Shown: positions 54,579-61,320 of the stretch, in pieces
How positions within the stretch are numbered: the first letter of the stretch is position 1
How the letters are laid out: each line of letters starts with the position of its first letter
NCBI GenBank assembly: GCA_963422285.2
Contig: OY729419.2
Span: 1,240,001 to 1,304,000 of the forward strand
Origin: VXYL01 sp963422285
GTDB lineage: Bacteria > Pseudomonadota > Gammaproteobacteria > Pseudomonadales > Azotimanducaceae
Reading direction: 5' to 3'
DNA: 64,000 bases
Position numbers and translations under genes: made by a program
Notes under the pieces: model-generated
The model's input: only the letters and a program-made list of their open reading frames with translations
What the model was told of the DNA's origin: nothing
Databases searched by the model: none

Positions 54579-55480
54579 GAGCGCGGCACCGCTCCGGTCG
54601 CCTCCTCCCAGGCGCGGCGGACGACGAACTCTCGATCCAGCGTCATCACCAGCGGGATCGAAATGGGCTCGTATCCGGCATCCGCGACGATGTCCCCGTT
54701 GGCTTGGGTTTCCGCCAGCGTCCAGCCGTTTTCCGCCGCTTTCGTGGCCACCGCCGCGAGCTCTTCGATGAACGTCCGGAACTGCCGCAGGCCGGCGCGG
54801 TCGGAAAGTTCGCCGTGGCCGGGGATGACCTGCTCGAAAGGCAGTTCGGCAACGCGATCGAGGGTCTCGCCCCAAAGCTGTACGCTGCCGCCCGCCTCCA
54901 AGTCGATGTTGGGGTAGCGCCGGTTGAAGTAGAGATCGCCAGCGTGCAGCACGCCGTCTTCGACGAACAGCGCCACCAGATCGCCATCGGTATGGCCGCG
55001 TCCGGGATGCAGCAGGCGGATGGTCTTGCTGCCAAGGGCGATTTCGTGCTCGTGCTCGAAAGTCTCGTTGGGCAGCAGCGGCGCGTGGTCGCCCGTCCAG
55101 TACGAGGCGTCGCGCTCGCGCAGATGAACCAGCGTCCGCTCGGTGGCGACCACCCGCGTATCGACGGGAAATGCGGGATTGCCGTGGGTGTGGTCGAAGT
55201 GGTAGTGGCTGTTGACGATCACCGCCACGGGTTCGCCGGTCAGCGCTTGCGCAGCCTCGAGGATCGCCGCGCCCTGGCTGGCGAACGTCATGGTGTCCAC
55301 GATCACGGCCCCCGCGCCGGTTTTCAGCACCGCCACGTTGCCGCCGAGGGGGCTTTGGATCATGTGCAGATCGTCGGCGACGCGTACGATCCGCAGGCCC
55401 ACCAGCGCTTGGCCTGCGAACCAGACGACGAGGGCGAGGGCGAGGACGGCGGCGGCGAGCGCGACGACGATCTTGCGCAT
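54575..55480 (-). CDS. MBL-fold metallo-hydrolase, exported or membrane anchored
   Basis: A 301-aa metallo-beta-lactamase-fold protein with intact zinc motifs: NSHYHFDHTHGN (HxHxDH), LHPGRGHTDGDL, VLHAGDLYFN and VIPGHGEL. An N-terminal hydrophobic helix (VVALAAAVLALALVVWFAG, about residues 4-23) suggests a signal anchor or export. I chose the ATG at 55480, nine bases after CAGGA; upstream in-frame ATGs (55489, 55534) are possible. Reminiscent of periplasmic hydrolases near B1/B3 lactamases but no antibiotic specificity can be claimed. Confidence 0.82.
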   Translation of the reverse strand: MRKIVVALAAAVLALALVVWFAGQALVGLRIVRVADDLHMIQSPLGGNVAVLKTGAGAVIVDTMTFASQGAAILEAAQALTGEPVAVIVNSHYHFDHTHGNPAFPVDTRVVATERTLVHLRERDASYWTGDHAPLLPNETFEHEHEIALGSKTIRLLHPGRGHTDGDLVALFVEDGVLHAGDLYFNRRYPNIDLEAGGSVQLWGETLDRVAELPFEQVIPGHGELSDRAGLRQFRTFIEELAAVATKAAENGWTLAETQANGDIVADAGYEPISIPLVMTLDREFVVRRAWEEATGAVPRS

Positions 55481-55560
55481 GGACAGCATCCTGACGGTAG
55501 GCCCATCGTAGCTTGATCCGCCCTTGGTCGCCATCGCCGTCGTTGCGGGGCAATGGCTCA

Positions 55561-55616
55561 GTTTGAATCCGTGTCGTCATGCTGCATCGCGCAGCCACAA
55601 GATGCAGGGTATGGAT
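55561..55616 (+). repeat. Dispersed ~57-bp repeat, copy 2
   Basis: Contains the same 18-bp block as the copy at 34832 and the same ordered islands (TGC, AG, CA, GATGCAG, ATGGA). It lies about 130-185 bp upstream of the AAA/DUF4143 pseudogene. Confidence 0.6.
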
Positions 55617-55745
55617 CGGTATCGAATACCGCAGGCAGTGGCACGGCTCATCCAAAGCCAAACGCAGACACTGCCCTCTCCGGAGGCTGCGCCGAGTCTG
55701 CAAGTTTGAATTGCAACTTCAAATTATCACGATGTTTTGAAGTTC

Positions 55746-56915
55746 ATGTTCAAAAGGAACGCGTAGCTGCCGCCATCCGGCACAGAGACCTTCTTGCTGT
55801 GGGGCCGCGCCAGACCGGCATGAGCACACTGCTGCGGCAGCGCTATTCCGACTGCCGCTGGATCGATCTGCTAAAGACCGAGGAGTTCCGCCGCCACATG
55901 GCGAACCCGGAGTTCCTGCGCCAGGAGATCGAGGCCGAAGACGTGCCGGCCGGCAGCCAGATCGTCATTGACGAGGTGCAGCGGGTACCGGCCCTGCTCG
56001 ACGAGGCGCATTGGCTGATCGAAAACCGGGGCTTGCGTTTCGCGCTGCGCGGTTCGAGCACCCGGAAGGTGCGGCGCGGCGCCGCCAACCTGCTTGGCGG
56101 TCGCGCCCAGCGCTACCGGCTGCATGGCCTGACTACGCCCGAGCGAGATCGCCGGCGCGGATGCGGCTTCGACCTGGACCGGCTGCTCAATTACGGCTAC
56201 TTGCCGCGCATGGTGGCCGCCGCACGAGCCAATCGGCTGCTCGATGCCTAGCCGGCCACCTCAAGGAGGAAGTGGCGGCGGAGGGCCTGTGCGCAACCTG
56301 CCGACGTTTTCCCGGTTCCTCGACGCCGCGGCGCTCAGCGACGGCGAGCGGATCAATTTTTCCAACATCGCCAGCGACTGCGGCATATCCAGCCATACGG
56401 CGAAGAGCTATTTCGAGATTCTGGAGGACACGCTGCTCGGGCGCTGGCTGCCGGCGTATCGCCAGCGGCCCAAGCGGCAGCTGGTCGGCGCACCGAAGTT
56501 CTACTTCTCGGATGTCGGCGTCGTCAACAGACTGGCTCGCCGAGGGCACCTGTCCTCCGGTTCGGAACTCTACGGCAGGGCCTTCGAGAATTGAGTGTTC
56601 GATGAGCTGTTGGCCTTTGTGGACTATAGGGACCACGATGGCCGGCTGGCCTACTGGCGGCTCGCCGACGGCACAGAGGTGGACTTCGTGCTCGGCGGTG
56701 CGGACGGCCTGGAGCTCGCCGTCGAGGCCAAGGCCAGTGCGCGCATCGCGCCCCGGCACCTCAAGGGTTGCGCAGCTTGGCGCAGGATCATCCCGGCATG
56801 CCGCCGCCGCGTGGCGGCATGCCTGGAACCACGTTCCCGGCGCACGGAAGACGGCATCGACATCCTGCCGTCCGCGCGGTTCGCGCGCTGGCTCTGGGAA
56901 GGCCGGCTCGTCTAA
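55746..56915 (+). pseudogene. ATP-binding protein of the AAA_14-DUF4143 family, decayed
   Basis: Starts MFKRNA at 55746, then hits a TAG at codon 7; ETFLLWG follows, and a one-base deletion moves the reading to GPRQTGMSTLLRQ, where Walker A Lys is replaced by Met. VIDEVQRVPALLDEAHWLIENRGLRFAL and GSSTRKVRRG follow. Another frameshift near 56240 precedes ALSDGERINFSNIA and LLGRWLPAYRQRPKRQ. At 56592 a TGA replaces the Trp of FENWVF. The DUF4143 end has LAYWRLADGTEVDFVLG and VEAKAS, a nuclease-like E-x-K core, then further frame changes. Multiple independent lesions. Confidence 0.8.
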
Positions 56916-57015
56916 CGGCGCTCGGCAGCTGGCGCATGGATTCCGCGACTGTCCCAGCAGGGCGCACACGGGCGATCCGGCGACAGGTCGCGAGTTTCAG
57001 TCGTGGTCGTACCCG

Positions 57016-57990
57016 CTAGGGGCGCGTACGGGCGATCCGACGACGCAGTTCGGCACCCGTGGCGCAGTCCATGATCCAGTCGCCAGCCTCGGCCAGCAGC
57101 GCCGCATCGTCGATGCCGGACAGCCAGCCTGCCAAGGCGGCGGCCGTCTCCGGGCCGAAGCGGCGCGCCGCCAGCTGCCGCAGCAGCGTCCGCTGGCCTT
57201 CCGCCCGGCCTTCCGCCCGGTGCTCGCGCAGCAGAGGATCGTCGTCCGGCCCCGTGCCCTCCCGTTCGCCCAGTACCCGACCTACCCGCCGCAGCACTGC
57301 CGCCGTCTGCTCCGACAGCGCCGTCTCGTTCAGTGCTTGGTGGATATCCTCTGCCGTCCAGCCCGGAAACGCGCGGCTGGCCGCGGCCGTCCGGTAGAAG
57401 CTTCCCACCAGCAGGTGGATCGTCAGCCCCGGACGCATCCCCGACGGGAAGCGCTGCCGCCGGTCGGGAACCTCCACCCACAGTTCCGGTACGCCCCACG
57501 CTTGGTACAGCGCCAGCTTGCCGCCCCGCACGTCCGTGGTGTGGTCCGTCTCAAGAACCACGTCCGGGAACTCGTCTTCGCCCACCACCACGGACTTGCG
57601 CTCCAGCATTCTCGCCCGCTCCGGGTGCAGGTACACGCACTGGTCCGGCTCCATCGCGTACTGCCGCTCGCCCGTATCGTCGCGACGCTCCAGGGTCAGC
57701 GTGCCGTAGCAGCCGACGGCGCGGCCGCGCTCGCCGGCGATGCGGGACGCCAGCATCGCCAAGCTGCACCCTGGATATTCATGGACCGCGGTAGTCACGG
57801 GCACCACCCAGGCCATCTCGGCGCGAGCGTCCCAGAACTCGATGTGGCGCTTGCCGGCGTCGTACTGCTCGGCAGTAAGGCGGATGGCCACGCAGCCGGG
57901 GAAGTGGAGCGTCGCGCCGTTGGCGACGGCCGGGTCCGCAGGTCGGCACAGGGGGCTTGCGGTGGTGGGCAATGTCTGCGGGGCGAACAT
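57016..57990 (-). CDS. Uma2-family putative nuclease with Rpn-like C-terminal tail
   Basis: A 324-aa Uma2/DUF820-like protein. Core motifs are DEFPDVVLETDHTTDVRGGK and YQAWGVPELWVEVPDRR (residues about 145-185). The C-terminal third is a helical module with AEGRAEGQRTLLRQLAARRFG ending EAGDWIMDCATGAELRRRI, the same tail pattern seen in the Rpn pseudogene at 44.4 kb. The ATG at 57990 has no strong ribosome site. Its last codons (57021-57043) are repeated imperfectly at 56961-56985 just beyond its stop. Confidence 0.75.
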   Translation of the reverse strand: MFAPQTLPTTASPLCRPADPAVANGATLHFPGCVAIRLTAEQYDAGKRHIEFWDARAEMAWVVPVTTAVHEYPGCSLAMLASRIAGERGRAVGCYGTLTLERRDDTGERQYAMEPDQCVYLHPERARMLERKSVVVGEDEFPDVVLETDHTTDVRGGKLALYQAWGVPELWVEVPDRRQRFPSGMRPGLTIHLLVGSFYRTAAASRAFPGWTAEDIHQALNETALSEQTAAVLRRVGRVLGEREGTGPDDDPLLREHRAEGRAEGQRTLLRQLAARRFGPETAAALAGWLSGIDDAALLAEAGDWIMDCATGAELRRRIARTRP

Positions 57991-58821
57991 GTCGGCATTG
58001 TAGGGGTGTCGGGGCTGCGTGTCATGGCTTGCGTTCGGCGCGACCCGATGGTCGAGGCGACGTTCGCGGCGCTCGGTGCCGAGTGGTGTCACGGTCGGCG
58101 TTCCTCCCTCGCCTGGAAAGGTGCTGGCGGGGAACCGTATTCCTTTCGCGGCGGGATGTATGCAGCATATCTCTCACATGGTCCGTGGCCGATCTCTCGC
58201 ATTTCGCGGGATGCCGCGGCCGGCTGGTAGTGCCCTCCCGGAAGCGCGAGTCCCCGCCTGCATTCGAACGCAAGCGCGGGATCGCTCCCCGCGTTTGCGC
58301 CCAAGCGCAGGGGATGCGTCATGGCGGATGCCGGCCCCAGGCGGACGCTGAGCAACGGAATACCGTACATCCACGAGCGGATGGACGCCTGCTGCCCGCG
58401 GGCCGAAGCCGAGGGTTCCGTATGGGCGGCGTACAAGCCCTCTACCGGTCCGACACCTTCCGCAGGCGCGGACGGCACCGGTTGGTCGCGGGTCCACTGT
58501 CGCTGGACAACGGAGACCGGCCGGCGGAACTCTCGCTTCTGGAAGTGTTCTCGGGCGGGCGATCCAATATCTGTGTATTCGATCTCGTGTCCACGGCCTC
58601 CCTAGGCCACACGCCCCAAGCGGTTTTTCCGTTGCCGTCGATGTCCACCTGGGCGGCAGCGCATTTCATCGGAGTGTTCATGGTAGGGCCCGCAGGACGG
58701 CTTCGACCTCAAGCCGTGTCGTCGATGCCCGATTCGACGTCCAGCGAACGGGGCCCTTGACACCGCCGCCTGCCTCTACGTTCAATCGACAGCGGCAGGC
58801 AGACTAGGGCGGAGGCATCCT
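57991..58821 (+). other. Gene-poor stretch of 830 bp
   Basis: No family was recognised on either strand. Overlapping frames in every phase behave like random GC-rich sequence. A partial echo of the dispersed repeat core (CCGTGTCGTCGATGC) occurs near 58719, and a GCCTGCC/GGCAGGC inverted repeat near 58775-58800 precedes the dehydrogenase gene. Confidence 0.4.
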
Positions 58822-59979
58822 GTGGCGAAGTTGCAGATGGGCTTGGTGGGCGGCGGCGAGGGGGCATTCATCGGTGCCGTGCATCGCATGGCGGCGGAAC
58901 TCGACGGCCGCATTCGCCTTGCCTGCGGCGTGTTTTCCAGCGACCCGGCCAAGAGCCGCAAGGCTGGCGTGAATCTCTACGGCATCGAGGCGCAGCGCAG
59001 CTACGGCAGCTACGCGGAGATGATGCAGCGCGAGGCGGAGCGCGCTGCTGCCGATCGCATGAACTTCGTAGTGATCGCCACCCCCAACCATACCCACTTC
59101 GCCATCGCCAAGGCGGCGCTGGAGGCCGGCTTCCACGTCATGTCCGACAAGCCCGCCACCTTCAACCTCGCCCAAGCGAAGGAGCTCGCCGCGCTGGTGG
59201 CGAAAAAGGACCTAGTGTTCGGCCTCACCCACAACTACACCGGCTATCCCATGGTGAAGGAAGCCCGCCAGCTGGTGCGCTCGGGCGCCTTCGGCAAGGT
59301 GCGCCGGGTGGTGGTGGAATACCTCCAAGGCTGGCTGGCGGATCGTCAGGAGGCGGAGGGCAACAAGCAAGCCGAGTGGCGCACGGATCCCGCCCGCTCC
59401 GGTGCCGCCGGCTGCATGGGCGACATCGGCACCCACGGCGAGAACCTGGTGGAGTACGTTACCGGACTGCGCATCGAATCCCTGTGCGCCGACCTCGCCA
59501 CCTTCGTGCCCGGGCGCCGGCTGGAGGACGACGGCAACGTGCTGCTGCGCTTCGAGGGCGGCGCCAAGGGCGTACTGTTCGCCAGCCAAGTCGCCGTGGG
59601 CGAGGAGAACGGTTTGAAACTGCGCGTCTACGGCGAAGCCGGCGGCTTGGAATGGTCGCAGATGGAGCCGAACTCGCTGCTGGTGCGCTGGCCCGACCGG
59701 CCGTACGAAGTGCGTCGCACCGGCGGCCCCGGGGTTGGCGAGGCCGCTGCCGACGCCACCCGTCTGCCGGCTGGCCATCCCGAGGGATTTCTGGAAGCGT
59801 TCGCGCTGCTGTATCGCAATTTCGCCCATACCCTGGAAGCGAAGAGCGCAGGACGCAAGCCGACATCCGAGAATCTGGACTTCCCCTCCATCGCCGACGG
59901 CGTACGCGGCATGGCGTTCATCGAAACCGTGGTCGCCAGCGCCGAGGCCGGCGCGGCATGGCTTGCGTTTCACGACTGA
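58822..59979 (+). CDS. Gfo/Idh/MocA family oxidoreductase
   Basis: A 385-aa NAD(P)-dependent sugar or cyclitol dehydrogenase. The nucleotide loop is MGLVGGGEGAF; the catalytic DKPATFNLAQAKEL carries the Lys-Pro pair; CMGDIGTHGENL is the substrate motif. GTG start at 58822 with GGAGG five to six bases upstream. The gene leads a pair with an isomerase, 16 bp apart, mirroring the pair at 50-52 kb in content but not in order. Confidence 0.92.
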   Translation: MAKLQMGLVGGGEGAFIGAVHRMAAELDGRIRLACGVFSSDPAKSRKAGVNLYGIEAQRSYGSYAEMMQREAERAAADRMNFVVIATPNHTHFAIAKAALEAGFHVMSDKPATFNLAQAKELAALVAKKDLVFGLTHNYTGYPMVKEARQLVRSGAFGKVRRVVVEYLQGWLADRQEAEGNKQAEWRTDPARSGAAGCMGDIGTHGENLVEYVTGLRIESLCADLATFVPGRRLEDDGNVLLRFEGGAKGVLFASQVAVGEENGLKLRVYGEAGGLEWSQMEPNSLLVRWPDRPYEVRRTGGPGVGEAAADATRLPAGHPEGFLEAFALLYRNFAHTLEAKSAGRKPTSENLDFPSIADGVRGMAFIETVVASAEAGAAWLAFHD

Positions 59980-59995
59980 CCAACAGGAGAACGCG

Positions 59996-61057
59996 ATGAA
60001 GACGCTCAAAGGCCCGGCGATCTTCCTGGCCCAGTTCATGGCCGACGAAGATCCGTTCGACAACATCGAAGCCATGGCGGAATGGGCGGCGAAGCTGGGC
60101 TTCGTCGGCATACAGGTGCCCATCGGCAATCCGGCGTTCATCAATGTCGCCAAGGCCGCGCAGAGCAAGGACTACTGCGATGAACTCGCCGGCCGGGTGC
60201 GCGACTGCGGCGTCGAGATCACCGAGCTCTCCACCCACCTCGAAGGCCAGCTGGTGGCCGTGCATCCGGCCTACGATCGGCTGTTCGACGGCTTCGCTCC
60301 CGCCGAACTGCACGGCAAGCCGGCGGCGCGCACCGAATGGGCCATCCGGCAAGTGAAGCTCGCCGCCCAGGCCAGCCGGAATCTGGGTCTTGCCGCCCAT
60401 GTCACGTTCTCCGGCGCCTTGCTGTGGCCGATGATGTATCCTTGGCCCCAGCGTCCTGCGGGGCTGGTGGATACCGGCTTCGCCGAACTCGCGCAGCGCT
60501 GGCGGCCCATCCTGGACGTGTTCGAGGACTGCGGCGTGGACTGCTGCTACGAGATCCACCCCGGCGAAGACCTGCACGACGGCATCACCTTCGAGCGCTT
60601 CCTGGCCGCAGTGGACGACCATCCCCGCGCCAACATCCTCTACGACCCCAGCCACTTCATCTTGCAGCAGCTGGACTATCTCGCCTTCATCGACATCTAC
60701 CACCCGCGCATCAAGATGTTTCATGTCAAGGATGCGGAGTTCAATCCCACCGGCCGCGCCGGCGTCTACGGCGGCTATCAGGACTGGCTGGAGCGCCCCG
60801 GCCGCTTTCGCAGCCTTGGCGACGGGCAGATCGACTTCCGCTCCATCTTCTCGAAGTTCGCCGGCTACGACTTCGACGGCTGGGCGGTGCTGGAATGGGA
60901 ATGCTGTCTGAAGCACCAGGAGGACGGCGCCAGAGAAGGTGCCGAGTTTATCCGCGATCACATCATCCGGGTCACGGACAAGGCGTTCGACGACTTCGCG
61001 TCCGCCGGCACGGACGAGGCGGCCAATCGGGCAGTGCTGGGCTTGGGCAGCGAGTAG
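59996..61057 (+). CDS. Sugar phosphate isomerase/epimerase (AP endonuclease-2 fold)
   Basis: A 353-aa TIM-barrel isomerase. Metal-site segments are CCYEIHPGEDLHDG (Glu), ILYDPSHFILQQLDY (Asp/His), RIKMFHVKDAEF (His) and AVLEWECCLKH (Glu). ATG at 59996 follows AGGAG by seven to eight bases. Paired with the upstream dehydrogenase, probably in breakdown of an oxidised sugar or inositol; the substrate is unassigned. Confidence 0.92.
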   Translation: MKTLKGPAIFLAQFMADEDPFDNIEAMAEWAAKLGFVGIQVPIGNPAFINVAKAAQSKDYCDELAGRVRDCGVEITELSTHLEGQLVAVHPAYDRLFDGFAPAELHGKPAARTEWAIRQVKLAAQASRNLGLAAHVTFSGALLWPMMYPWPQRPAGLVDTGFAELAQRWRPILDVFEDCGVDCCYEIHPGEDLHDGITFERFLAAVDDHPRANILYDPSHFILQQLDYLAFIDIYHPRIKMFHVKDAEFNPTGRAGVYGGYQDWLERPGRFRSLGDGQIDFRSIFSKFAGYDFDGWAVLEWECCLKHQEDGAREGAEFIRDHIIRVTDKAFDDFASAGTDEAANRAVLGLGSE

Positions 61058-61320
61058 CGCTTGCAGCGACGAAAACGACGCCGATCTCGGATGCTGCCCC
61101 GACGCGGCTACGGGCATCCAACGGCGCCTATGAATCGACAGCCGAAGAGTAGCTCGGCTTTGCTGCGAGCTTCGGTGCCGGTAGGAGCAAGGGAGGTGCG
61201 CAAGCCGTTCCCACCCGACTTTGCTATGCGTCGGCCTAGGATCGGGGCCGCGGCCACGGCTTTCAGCGCCGGGCCGGGTTGGGAACGGGACCACCACCAG
61301 CCCGGGCGGCGAATACGCGG

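Noticed and set aside
8565..57990. Poor sequence quality as the sole cause of the frameshifts
   Set aside because: Genes up to 3.2 kb (lon, both RND permeases, the molybdenum hydroxylase) are fully open, while the broken genes also carry nonsense codons and internal deletions that errors would not produce together. Individual frameshifts such as those in the FAH and ligase genes could still be errors.
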